This document shows, in pieces, positions 1 to 8,200 of a stretch of DNA of 19,974 bases. The stretch lies in assembly GCA_026389675.1 (NCBI GenBank), contig JAPLHJ010000075.1, forward strand, positions 1 through 19,974, written 5' to 3'. The position numbers were made by a program, and so were the translations under genes. How positions within the stretch are numbered: the stretch's first letter is position 1; the number at the start of each line of letters is the position of its first letter. Source of the stretch: Chloroflexota bacterium (GTDB lineage Bacteria; Chloroflexota; Dehalococcoidia; GIF9; UBA5629). Below the pieces are notes generated by a model. It was not told where the DNA came from. It saw nothing but the letters and a program-made list of their open reading frames with translations, and made no database searches.

Positions 1-2
1 CC

Positions 3-149
3 CGGTCATTTTATGCCGGTAAGCAGCCGGTTTATCTCGTCATATCATCAACGGAGGGTGAGCGCGCTTACAGTGTCACGGGCCGGGAGGTCTCTATTCA
101 GCAGGTGATATCGGACTGTCCGGCGCTGGCGGCTGGTCTTGAGGCGTGA
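3..149 (+). CDS. 3' end of an unidentified plus-strand gene (partial)
   Basis: A frame open from the window edge runs for 48 codons and ends at TGA 147-149. It reads RSFYAGKQPVYLVISSTEG and onward to a C-terminus PALAAGLEA. The codons look ordinary for this genome (mixed, G/C-leaning third positions), and two other frames here are closed or less protein-like. It would converge on the NYN gene and overlap its 3' end by 56 bases, which is possible but somewhat long. I do not recognise the family and too little is visible to name a function. It could also be a chance open frame. Confidence 0.3.
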   Translation, partial: RSFYAGKQPVYLVISSTEGERAYSVTGREVSIQQVISDCPALAAGLEA

Positions 150-762
150 TCTGTTCCCCTGTTCCAGCCGCATTGATTACAGGAACTGCATTGATTTTCC
201 TGTAGCGTGGCGCCTTCCTGCGGTGCGCGTATTGACGTACCCCTGTAGTCCACAGCCCGGTGAAAAACTTGGTGTCCAGCGGATGCAGGAAATCGGCTGA
301 ATTAAGCAGGTCCCTTGAGGCGGCGTTGTCAAAATAGGCGACCTCTATGTGCTTGCCCATGTTCTTAACCACCCCCAGAGTGTAGCCGAAATCCGAGTCG
401 CCGCTGACTAATATGGCGATATCGTAAGAATTGTTGGCGGCAAAGTAGAGCAAATCAGTGGCCAGCATGACGTCGATACCCCTCTCGACGGGGATGCCCT
501 GCGACAGCTTGGTATTGCCCAGCCTCAGCTCAAGGTAGGGCGTCTTGCGCAGCGTCTCCAGGAATTCCTGTTGCTCACGTGAGCCATCAAATTTTTGCGC
601 CGCATCCTGCAGAACATTGTAATAATAGGTCCTTATCAGGTGGCGGGCGCCGGTTAATTTCTTGGTGAACTCCGCGAAATTCAGGTCGACGCGCTTGAAG
701 TTGTTTTTCAGGGAATGGTAAAGATTGCTACCGTCAATGAATATAGCAACCCGGTTACTCAT
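94..762 (-). CDS. NYN-domain (LabA/DUF88-type) PIN-like nuclease family protein
   Basis: This 222-residue protein has the NYN fold signature of a PIN-like, metal-dependent RNase family. Visible motifs are FIDGSNLYHSL at the N-terminus (Asp10), the central RGIDVMLATDLL (Asp97, Asp102) and ILVSGDSDFGYTL (Asp122 and Asp124), the acidic residues expected to bind the metal. The last 50 or so residues are basic, then Pro/Gln-rich and probably disordered. The start is well supported: an AGGAGG sits a few bases upstream of the ATG at 762. The family is linked to RNA processing or regulation, but the substrate of this member cannot be told from sequence. The gene lies downstream of comEC on the same strand after a gap of about 105 bases that holds a possible -10 box. 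It is a cytoplasmic protein with no signal peptide. Confidence 0.85.
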   Translation of the reverse strand: MSNRVAIFIDGSNLYHSLKNNFKRVDLNFAEFTKKLTGARHLIRTYYYNVLQDAAQKFDGSREQQEFLETLRKTPYLELRLGNTKLSQGIPVERGIDVMLATDLLYFAANNSYDIAILVSGDSDFGYTLGVVKNMGKHIEVAYFDNAASRDLLNSADFLHPLDTKFFTGLWTTGVRQYAHRRKAPRYRKINAVPVINAAGTGEQITPQDQPPAPDSPISPAE

Positions 763-837
763 TAGGGCCTCCTCTTGCTGATTACCCCGCCCTTATCTTT
801 CGGCGAAATATATGCTCTTGAATTCACTTCTACCGGT

Positions 838-866
838 ATTATACTTGAATTCTTCAGTAAGTGTAT
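838..866 (-). promoter_or_regulatory. possible promoter for the NYN gene
   Basis: On the minus strand a perfect TATAAT occurs at 838-843, about 75 bases before the NYN start. The hexamer 17 bases upstream (ATACAC, 861-866) is a poor -35 match, so this is only a candidate. The same spacer carries two copies of CTTGAATTC on the plus strand (817-825 and 844-852), whose meaning is unknown. Confidence 0.3.
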
Positions 867-867
867 A

Positions 868-3309
868 TCATGGTGCTGTACCGGCGGCTTTCTCGGCCGT
901 GTACCAGAGTTCCCGGCCGTCCGTTATAAACTCTACGTTGCCACGGTTGGCGGTAACGAATATATTGCTGTTTTCCAGGACGGCGTGCAGCCGGTCCAAA
1001 GTCTCTTTGTGGGGATGGCCGAACCTGTTGACGGCGCCGGCCGATATAATGGCCGCCGATGGGTTAACGATTTTGAGGAATTCGTCGGAAGTTGATCCCC
1101 GGCTGCCGTGGTGGGCGACTTTCAATACACTGCTGTGCAGATCTGCGCGGCAACCGGCCAGCAGCATTTCAGCATCCGCGCCTATATCGGCTGTAAGCAG
1201 GAAACTGACGTTTCCATAAACAAGCCTCAGCACTACGGAGTTATTGTTGATATCGTCGGATGTTCCGGTCAATAGTGCGGGTGGTGGACTGAGTACTTCC
1301 AGCCTGATATCTCTACCCAGGTTAAATTGCCGGCCGTCATGCAGTGTGTACAAACGGACATGACGGGTATTCAGAGCATTAATTATTTCGGTTGGCAGCA
1401 GCGCCTTGCTGGATGAAGGAGGGAGTCCCGCGGAATTTATATCATATTTTTGTAGTAGGTCAAGTGTACCTGAAATGTGGTCGGATTGAAGCTGAGTAAG
1501 AATGAGCAACTCGATCTTTCTATCCCAGAATGGCAGGGTTTTGCCCATCTGTGTGCTGCCGGATATGGGGTCGGGCCCGCTGTCGACCAGGATATTTTGT
1601 CCTTCAGGTGTCCTTATTAAGATGGCCTCGCCCTGGCCGACGTCGAAAATGGTTACGTGGAGGTTGCCGTCCGGCAGCATGAGCAAGGCTGTCCAGATTA
1701 ATATATTGGCAGTCAGCAATGTGGCCAGCAGCCAGGGTACAAATGGCCTGAATGCATTGAACCGTAGCGATGCAAAATAAACGCGGGCTTTCAGATAGAG
1801 GTTTTTAATAAAACCTGTTATATCCTGACGGTAACGCAGGCATAGCAGCATCCCGGCAAGCACCACATAGTAGATGACGGCCTGCCACGGTTGCAGTTGA
1901 ACATTTTGTATGTACGCTACAGGAATTGAACTGAAAACCTGCACCACCAGTAGAAAGTAGCTCAGCAAAAGCCAGGCCGTCCAGCCTATCGCTATGCCGA
2001 GCGGCTGCCAGATGACTCCCGCAATTGAGGTTATCATGGAGGTTATCATAATGCCGGGGAAGGAAGGCATGGTGAATAAGGTTGCCGGCGCGCTGACCAG
2101 CGAAAAAGCCTGGAAATTCATGGCCGTTATGGGCCAGGTAGCAACGACCGCGGCTATTGTTGCACCGAAGCTTATACCCATGAAGTTTTTCAGGTAGTAA
2201 ATATATTTGCTGCTCTTGCCCGCCTGGGGCGGACCTGCGGAGTCGGTTAAATATGGTGTTATATATACCAGCCCCAGCATCGACAGGTAGCTTAATTGAA
2301 AGCTCACATCGCGCAGAACCGCCGGGTCAACGGCCGCCATCAGTGCCCCGGCCAGCGCCAGGGCAACGGGGCCGCTGCGCTGGCGTCCCAGCAGTTCAGC
2401 CAGCAGAAATACGCTGCCCATTATCGTTGCCCGCACCATGGTGGCCGGCATGCCGGTCAGGATGGTATAAAGCCATATCAAGGCCAGGGATATCCATATA
2501 TACAGCCCGTTTTTCCTGCCGAAGATCCATATTACCGCAGTAAATATCATGCCCAGCACAATGGTCAGGTTCATTCCCGAGATGGCAATCAGGTGAGTTG
2601 TGCCTGTTGCGTAGAATGATTGCAGCAGGGAATCCGGCAGGCTGCCCCTCAGGCCGAGCAGTATCGCACAGGCCAGCGAACCCTGCGGTTCCGGCAAGCA
2701 GGCAGAAAGGCTTTCGGCCAGGCGCTCACGCAGCCCGTAAATCCAGGCCACGGGGGCAATGCCTTTGCCGGTATCCATCAATGTTGCGCCGGGGTAGTTG
2801 ATTACGGAATAGATGCCCTGGTTCGCCAGGAAACCCTTATAATCGAAACCTTCGTATTGCTCAGGAGCCTCCGGCTTTCCGCGCAGCTCGAGCAGGTCGC
2901 CGTAATGATATTGCCGGTAAAACGGCACACGTACCAGGGCATTGCCGGTTATACCTGTGACATTACCGGATACACTTATTTCGGAGGCGGAGAATTTGAA
3001 TTCCAGCGAAGAGCCCTTGACTTGCGGATAGTCGGCCACTATTCCCGTAATCTTTACATCACCCCGGCCATTGTAAAACTGCAGCATCGTGCCGTCCGCC
3101 GTATGCAGGCAGGATTGATACCGCAGTGCACCACCGGCAAGGGCGAGCAGGCAGACGGCTGCCATGATAAGCGCTTTCCTGTGGCGGCGGATAAAGATGG
3201 CAGAAAGGAAAAACGGAACAGGCACAGCCAGCAATAATACAGGCCAGGCCGATAGCGGGCCCATCAAAATACCTGTTAAAAGTGCGGCGCTGATGTAAAG
3301 CAGGGGCAT
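868..3309 (-). CDS. comEC: ComEC/Rec2 family DNA-uptake channel protein
   Basis: This 813-residue membrane protein matches the full ComEC layout. It has N-terminal hydrophobic segments, then an OB-like DUF4131 region (about 60-180) with GDLLELRGKPEAPEQYEGFDYKGFL. The multi-pass competence domain (about 200-500) contains GTTHLIAISGMNLTIV, the family hallmark. A C-terminal metallo-beta-lactamase domain starts near residue 550 with FDVGQGEAILI and later has VAHHGSRGS. In known systems ComEC carries single-stranded DNA across the cytoplasmic membrane, fed by ComEA, and the C-terminal domain may act as the nuclease. Here the usual HxHxDH or HxDxDH metal motif reads TQLQSDH, so two ligands are replaced by Gln and activity may be altered or lost. 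The ATG at 3309 follows the comEA stop by 6 bases, so both are probably co-transcribed. No strong ribosome site is visible at the start. Confidence 0.93.
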   Translation of the reverse strand: MPLLYISAALLTGILMGPLSAWPVLLLAVPVPFFLSAIFIRRHRKALIMAAVCLLALAGGALRYQSCLHTADGTMLQFYNGRGDVKITGIVADYPQVKGSSLEFKFSASEISVSGNVTGITGNALVRVPFYRQYHYGDLLELRGKPEAPEQYEGFDYKGFLANQGIYSVINYPGATLMDTGKGIAPVAWIYGLRERLAESLSACLPEPQGSLACAILLGLRGSLPDSLLQSFYATGTTHLIAISGMNLTIVLGMIFTAVIWIFGRKNGLYIWISLALIWLYTILTGMPATMVRATIMGSVFLLAELLGRQRSGPVALALAGALMAAVDPAVLRDVSFQLSYLSMLGLVYITPYLTDSAGPPQAGKSSKYIYYLKNFMGISFGATIAAVVATWPITAMNFQAFSLVSAPATLFTMPSFPGIMITSMITSIAGVIWQPLGIAIGWTAWLLLSYFLLVVQVFSSIPVAYIQNVQLQPWQAVIYYVVLAGMLLCLRYRQDITGFIKNLYLKARVYFASLRFNAFRPFVPWLLATLLTANILIWTALLMLPDGNLHVTIFDVGQGEAILIRTPEGQNILVDSGPDPISGSTQMGKTLPFWDRKIELLILTQLQSDHISGTLDLLQKYDINSAGLPPSSSKALLPTEIINALNTRHVRLYTLHDGRQFNLGRDIRLEVLSPPPALLTGTSDDINNNSVVLRLVYGNVSFLLTADIGADAEMLLAGCRADLHSSVLKVAHHGSRGSTSDEFLKIVNPSAAIISAGAVNRFGHPHKETLDRLHAVLENSNIFVTANRGNVEFITDGRELWYTAEKAAGTAP

Positions 3310-3315
3310 GGGGGG

Positions 3316-3825
3316 TCAGTCCTCGACTGTAGCGTAATCCCGCACTTTATCCACCACCGATTTGCCGAAGCCTCCGATTTTCAGCAGGTCGTCCACGCTG
3401 CGGAAAGGGCCGTTCTTCGTACGGTAATCAACTATGAGCCTGGCCCTGCCCTCACCAATGCCCGGCAGCGCCTGCAGCATCCATGCATCGGCACGGTTCA
3501 GGTCGACCTTCTGAGGCCGGGCAGACTCGCCTTTTTCCGGCACATAGACAGACAGGCGGGTTGTATCAGCGTTATCTGAAATGCCTGCGGCCGATACCAG
3601 GGAGCTGAGAGTATCGCCGGCGCGTGAAGTGTAGGTGCCGGGGCGTGAGACGGCCCCCCTGATAGTGATATCTCCTGCTGCGGCCATGGGGTTGACCTCT
3701 TCGAGCTTAATTTCTACGGGCTGCAGGCGCGCCAGGCGGAAGGAGAAAAAGATCATAGCGGTGATAAGGCAGACTATTAGAAATACTGCTATAATAAGTG
3801 ACATTTTCTCACGGATACCCGTCAT
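3316..3825 (-). CDS. comEA: ComEA-type helix-hairpin-helix DNA receptor
   Basis: The protein of 169 residues has one N-terminal membrane segment (about 9-29), a small SLBB-like domain (ITIRGAVSRPGTYTSRAGDTL and onward) and a C-terminal pair of helix-hairpin-helix motifs. Key motifs are VDLNRADAWMLQALPGIGEG and FRSVDDLLKIGGFGKSVVDKV. In known competence systems ComEA binds double-stranded DNA outside the membrane and hands it to ComEC, which is encoded 6 bases downstream. I place the start at ATG 3825 and not at the longer in-frame ATG 3879. AGGAGG lies 6 bases upstream of 3825, the hydrophobic helix follows at once, and the longer form would run into the smpB start region. The gene is divergent from smpB with 56 bases between the starts. 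Confidence 0.92.
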   Translation of the reverse strand: MTGIREKMSLIIAVFLIVCLITAMIFFSFRLARLQPVEIKLEEVNPMAAAGDITIRGAVSRPGTYTSRAGDTLSSLVSAAGISDNADTTRLSVYVPEKGESARPQKVDLNRADAWMLQALPGIGEGRARLIVDYRTKNGPFRSVDDLLKIGGFGKSVVDKVRDYATVED

Positions 3826-3881
3826 TTCTTCCTCCTGTCCTGTATGATTAGGGTGTGCGCAGTGGTAGGATTTTAACACAA

Positions 3882-4349
3882 ATGGAAAATATCAAGACGA
3901 TAACAGTAAATAAGAAGGCCTACCATGATTACCATATCGTGGAAAGCTACGAGGCTGGCATTGTGCTCAAAGGCTCGGAGATTAAATCTATCCGGATGGG
4001 ACGGGTGAATATCAGGGATGCCTATGCCCGGGCGGATAGAGGCGAGTTGTGGTTGTATAATTCGCATATCTCCGCTTACCAGGCCGGTGGGTTCAATACG
4101 CATGAGCCCGACAGGAAACGCAAGCTCTTGATGCATCGCAACCAGATAGCCGAATTGGACAGCCTGGCCAGCCAGAAAGGTTTGACTCTGGTGCCGCTGA
4201 AGATATATATTAAAGATGGTATCGCGAAGCTGGAAATCGGTGTGGGCAGGGGCAAAAAGCAGTACGATAAACGTGATGTCATTGCCCGGCGTGATACCGA
4301 GCGTGAGATAGACCGGGCTATGAAGACCAGGACCCGGAAAGAACGTTAA
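3882..4349 (+). CDS. smpB: SsrA-binding protein SmpB
   Basis: The 155-residue protein is a full-length SmpB. It opens with a short lead and the OB-barrel region AYHDYHIVESYEAGIVLKG, followed by SEIKSIRMGRVNIRDAYA, YNSHISAY and the RKRKLLMHRNQI segment. It ends in a basic tail (DKRDVIARRDTEREIDRA then KTRTRKER), which folds into a helix in the mRNA channel in known complexes. SmpB binds tmRNA and brings it to ribosomes stalled without a stop codon. The ATG at 3882 is preferred over an upstream ATG at 3855, because the homologous part begins at MENIKTITVNKKAY and GGTAGGA lies upstream of it. The tmRNA gene follows 15 bases after the stop, so partner protein and RNA are neighbours and may share a transcript. 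Confidence 0.97.
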   Translation: MENIKTITVNKKAYHDYHIVESYEAGIVLKGSEIKSIRMGRVNIRDAYARADRGELWLYNSHISAYQAGGFNTHEPDRKRKLLMHRNQIAELDSLASQKGLTLVPLKIYIKDGIAKLEIGVGRGKKQYDKRDVIARRDTEREIDRAMKTRTRKER

Positions 4350-4364
4350 CAACTTAATATTTAT

Positions 4365-4711
4365 GGGGGCGCGTGGCTTCGACAGGGAAGAGCCCACAGT
4401 ACGGCAGGCCGAGGCGCCATCTTCCTCGTAAATCAGGTGGCAAAACACAACTGCCAACGAAGCAGTTCCAGTAGCAGCCTAAAAGGCCGCTCGTCCAACC
4501 TCTCCTCGTCCCGGTGGGATTGGATTGGGCGACGAAATGCCGGGGTGCAATAGTCCCTATGCTGATAAGGACTGTTTAAGACTGATCAACTGGCCCGCTT
4601 AAACTCCGCCTGCAGAGGCTGAGCGGGCGAGATAAAAGAGCAGACTATGCCTGTAGAAGTGCTGGCAACTTTTTTCTGGACGGGGAGTTCGACCCTCCCT
4701 CGCCTCCACCA
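4365..4711 (+). ncRNA. ssrA: transfer-messenger RNA (tmRNA)
   Basis: The 347-base gene has both ends of a one-piece tmRNA. The 5' end GGGGGCG followed by GCGTGGCTTCGACAGGG can pair with the 3' end CGCCTCC just before an encoded ACCA, giving a 7-bp acceptor stem with one G-U pair. The T-arm reads GGGGAGTTCGACCCTCCC. Between them are pseudoknot-like GC-rich stems and an internal reading frame for the degradation tag. It lies directly after smpB, its obligate partner. The RNA acts as tRNA and then as mRNA, rescuing stalled ribosomes and tagging the unfinished protein for proteolysis. Exact ends are inferred from the acceptor pairing. Confidence 0.95.
4453..4482 (+). other. tmRNA tag-peptide reading frame (ANEAVPVAA, stop)
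   Basis: Within ssrA the codons GCC AAC GAA GCA GTT CCA GTA GCA GCC TAA give ANEAVPVAA and a stop. The Ala-Ala end is typical of tags recognised by ClpXP-type proteases. The preceding ACACAACT occupies the place of the conserved block before the resume codon. The resume codon GCC is inferred by comparison with known tmRNAs. Confidence 0.8.
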
Positions 4712-4719
4712 GGAAATTT

Positions 4720-4752
4720 AAAGCTAAAATCATAAGGATTTTAGCTTTTTTA
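4720..4752 (+). terminator. hairpin terminator after ssrA
   Basis: A perfect 12-bp stem, AAAGCTAAAATC (4720-4731) with GATTTTAGCTTT (4737-4748), closes a 5-base loop and is followed by T residues. The stem is AT-rich but the position, 8 bases after the tmRNA end, fits transcription termination. A near-identical hairpin occurs at 15131-15161. Confidence 0.75.
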
Positions 4753-4759
4753 TATCTAA

Positions 4760-4792
4760 GAGGCGGGTTGTCAGACCCCCGAACTCCCCGTC
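4760..4792 (-). repeat. degenerate inverted copy of the tmRNA 3' end
   Basis: Read on the minus strand, this segment begins GACGGGGAGTTCG, which matches 13 of 13 bases of the tmRNA T-arm at 4679-4691. It ends CGCCTC, matching the tmRNA acceptor strand at 4701-4706, while the bases between differ. It also aligns with the hairpin at 15176-15206 in opposite orientation (shared GGCGGGTT and AACTCC). Confidence 0.5.
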
Positions 4793-4899
4793 TATTTATT
4801 AATTGATCGCATAAATGTAACTATTGCGTTATATTTTAGGTATATAGTAATCGTAATTTGTTGGGATGTGTTCGGTTCTAAGATCATGGGTGTGCAATT

Positions 4900-4945
4900 G
4901 AGATTGGCGAAAATCTCGCTGGTTCAAATCCACAATGGCCCACCA
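4900..4945 (+). other. tRNA-like 3' half (probable tRNA remnant or attachment-site scar)
   Basis: GAGATT-GGCGAA-AATCTC (4900-4917, arms 4900-4905 and 4912-4917) looks like the long variable arm of a class II tRNA such as tRNA-Leu. It is followed by GGTTCAAATCC, a T-loop sequence, then an acceptor-like ATGGCCC and ACCA (ending 4945). The 5' half is not recognisable: no GGGCCAT-like acceptor strand and no good anticodon arm is found upstream, and the T-stem has mismatches. I therefore call it a fragment and not a working tRNA. Confidence 0.45.
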
Positions 4946-4967
4946 TGAAGCTAAAACAATACCCACT

Positions 4968-4987
4968 CTGGACGGTTCCCGAACTTC
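4968..4987 (+). repeat. left arm of a 20-bp perfect inverted repeat
   Basis: CTGGACGGTTCCCGAACTTC here is the exact reverse complement of 13044-13063. The two arms lie on either side of the giant surface-protein gene, about 8.1 kb apart. Confidence 0.8.
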
Positions 4988-5130
4988 CTTGGCTGCTGGC
5001 GATTAGCGAGACGGGTTAATCAAGTTCCAGCTTAACAAGGATCCACCATCGAATAAGGTGATGTAATTACCTGAAATTAGCTACAATTCAATCGGCTAAA
5101 ACCGGGACCATTATCATTTTAGCTTCGGTG

Positions 5131-5160
5131 TTGGGCGTTAATATTACAATCGCCTATAGG
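5131..5160 (+). promoter_or_regulatory. possible promoter for the giant surface-protein gene
   Basis: TTGGGC (5131-5136) and TATAGG (5155-5160) are separated by 18 bases, about 140 bases before the first start codon. The match is only moderate and there is no supporting evidence, so it is a weak candidate. Confidence 0.25.
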
Positions 5161-5297
5161 GTAACATTTTCACTGAACAGTTAAGGGGTGACAAAATCAT
5201 AGAACATTAACGATGCAAAACGGGCTCTTTTAATTGGGGGAAGCTAAGAGTATACTTCGTTTGTTTGGACATCGCGGCCTGAAACTGGATACGACTG

Positions 5298-8200
5298 ATG
5301 AAGGTAAAAGCATACATAAGCCGGGTCTGGGGCTGCCGTGCCCATAGGGAAAAAACGGTGAAAAGTCATGGCATGACATGGGTGGCGATATCGTTAATCG
5401 CCATCCTGGCATCGCTTCTATATCCCGCAGCACCGGTTTATGCAGGCTCGTCGCAAACTTGGACCACGGAAGCTGACTTTGAGGCCGGCGTCCTCAACCA
5501 GGTCGACACATCATCCAACCCGGGTGCCGTGCTGCTGGCAACCCACGTTGATACCGGCACCGGCGCCTCCGGTTCCCTGGTGGTGAACGGCACGCGGACG
5601 GTGGACGACCGCAAAGCCGCCATATCCCAGACAAGCCCCTCGGGCGGCAATATCATATATGCCAGCACCGCGTCGGGGCCGTTTTCTGTCGGAGATGAAG
5701 TATTCATCATCCAGATGCTAGGCGCGGGGGCCGGAAAGTGGGAAACGAAGAACATACAATCGGTAAGCGCCGCGCAGATTGCCCTGACATCCAACCTGGC
5801 CAATACATACTCGGCCGGCGGTGGCAGCGCCGCCCAGGTGATCACGGTCCATCAGTACGAGAATGTAACCGTGAACAACGGGGGGTTGCTGACCTGCGAT
5901 GCCTGGAACGGTTCTACGGGTAGTGTAGTTTTCTTCAGAGCGACCGGCACGGTCACGGTTGCCTCCGGCGGCCGGATCAGTGTTTCTGGAAAGGGCTTCG
6001 GCGGCGGCGGCGGCGGCTCCGGCGGTAATGGAGCCGGAGGGTCGGGCGGACACAGGGGAGGCAATGATGGTGGGTCATCGGGAACGGGTGGGGCGGGAGG
6101 CGCTGGTGGTACGAGTAGCGATCATTTAGTCGGCTTCCCAGGAGGCGACGGTGGGGCCCAGGGGGATGCGGGATATAATGGGAGCGGTACAACAGGCAGC
6201 GGACCCGGCGGAGGCGCTTCTGACACGGGCGGCGCCAATGACAGCACGGCCAGCCTGAGCATGATGCAGATGGGCGGCGGCGGAGGTGGTGGAAGCAGCG
6301 GAGCAGGAGGGTACGGCGCGGGCGGCGGCGCGGGCGGCGGCGCGAATCATTGGGGGATCCTATCCCCACCATACCCAATGCCGTCCGCCGGACAGGACGG
6401 AGCGAGGGGTGGGAATCCCGGCCAGGGTGGGCAGGGTGGTACCGGGGCAGGAATTATAATCATATATGCCAGGTCCATCGTCTCCAGTCAGCCGAGCTTC
6501 ATGATTGCCAATGGAGGGAACGGAACAGGCGGTGGCAGCGGCGCGCAGGGTGGAGGCGGCGGAAGTGGCGGCTCTGGAGCCGCAGGGTGCAACCTAGACG
6601 ACGCTAGCGGCTTCGGAGGATCCGGCGGTAGAGGAGGTGGTGGAAACGGTCGCGATGGTGGAGGTGGTGGAAACGGCGGCGCCGCGGGCGGCGGAGGAAC
6701 GGTGTGGCTGGCAGCTGCCAACATCAGTATTCCGGGAAACGGAGTATTGGCAGTAGGGGGCTCGGGCGGATCCGGCGGAAGCGGTGGAAGCGGCGGGCCC
6801 GGTGGAAGTGGCGGAAGCGGCGGCTGTTGGAATGGTGGGACTTGCTATAATGGCGACAGCGGTGGAAGCGGCGACCCGGGTTCCATGGGATCTACCGGTG
6901 GCGCGGGGGGCTGGGGAGCAATCCGCCTGGACTATGCTACCCTGACCGGATGGACGAACCCCGGCCCGGGCTACACGTCGGGCCTCTATGATTCCGGCGG
7001 GACAATAGCCTCCGACGTTCTGGATACGATCTATGCAAACACTACGTGGGTTGACCTGGTCTGGCAGGAGACGATTCCGTCCAGCACTGATATTACTTTC
7101 GAGGCCAGGGCCAGCAATACAGCCTTTAACAAAGGTGATGCCGCGCCCGCCTGGACTTCGGTAGGCGGCAGCAGCCCGGTGACCTCCGGCCTGCCCATTG
7201 GGCGTTACATGCAGTGGCGCTCCACGCTGAGCTCGACAAATTCATTTAATTCTCCGATATTACATCAGGTCACGGTCGACTACAGCAATGTGCCGCTGGT
7301 TGATACCGGCAGCGCCACGTCCATCGGCCAGTCATCTGCCACGCTGAACGGGAATCTTACTTCGCTGGACCCTGCTCCCAGCGTCATGGTCTCCTTTGAA
7401 TACGGAACTGTGTACGGATCGTATCCCTCGGAGACGACCCCTCAACCGATGAGCGCGCCGGGCGCATTCCAGGCCCCTATCTCCGGCCTTCTTAACTACA
7501 CGACTTATCACTATCGGGCCAAGGCTACTTCGACTCAGTGGGGCACGGGCTACGGGCAGGACACGACCTTCGACACCTCCGGTCCACCTGTGATCTCAAC
7601 TGTCGCCGCAGATTCCATCGGCACTACTTCGGCCCGTCTCAATGGGGCCGTGAACTACTACCCCAGTACCTTTATGGATGGGTACTTCACCTGGGGCACA
7701 GACCCGGCCGACTTGGACACCCAGACTGCAACCCAGCCTAATGTCCAGACAGGGTTTAGCCAGACGATCTACGGCCTTTCCCCCGGCACGACCTACTATT
7801 TCCAGGCGTGGGGGCAGGACGATATCGGTACCTACGCTGGCAGCATCCTGAGTTTCACGACTCAAGGATCGTTGCCATCGCCATCGGTTTCCACAAGCGG
7901 CGCAACCTCTGTAACGTCCAGCTCGGCCAAGCTGAACGGCTCTCTTTCTGACCTGAACGGCGCCGGCGAAGTAAACGTTTACTTCCAGTACGGTACTACG
8001 GACGGTGGGCCGTATCCCAACTCGACGACAGCCCAACCCTATGATATGCCAGGCACCTTCACGGCTCATCTGACAGGCTTGAGCGCCTATACTACCTATT
8101 ACTTCAGGGCAGTGGGTGACGGCATCGGCGAGGGCGCAGGCATCGGCTACGGGAACGAGATGAGCTTCACCACATCCGGGATCCCGCCATCAGTTTCCAC

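Larger units (their letters stand above)
4712..5297. other. AT-rich intergenic region with repeat and tRNA-like debris
   Basis: This stretch of 586 bases between ssrA and the giant surface-protein gene has no convincing protein gene. From left to right it holds a hairpin terminator, a degenerate inverted copy of the tmRNA 3' end, a tRNA-like 3' half ending in CCA (4900-4945), and one arm of a 20-bp inverted repeat (4968-4987). It also has a 10-bp inverted pair GAAGCTAAAA/TTTTAGCTTC (4947-4956 and 5117-5126) and a possible promoter. The mixture looks like the scarred edge of an inserted segment. Confidence 0.6.

Noticed and set aside
3855..3881. Upstream ATG 3855 as the start of smpB
   Set aside because: The extra nine residues are not part of the SmpB family and the stretch serves as the divergent upstream region of comEA.
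4840..4945. A complete tRNA gene upstream of the CCA at 4945
   Set aside because: The T-loop and CCA end are good, but the acceptor strand ATGGCCC has no partner upstream, the T-stem has only three pairs, and no sound anticodon arm could be placed.
5718..6724. Several minus-strand Pro- or Arg-rich frames opposite the glycine-rich block
   Set aside because: They are complementary readings of GGN-rich codons; the plus frame has signal peptide, domains and continuity.
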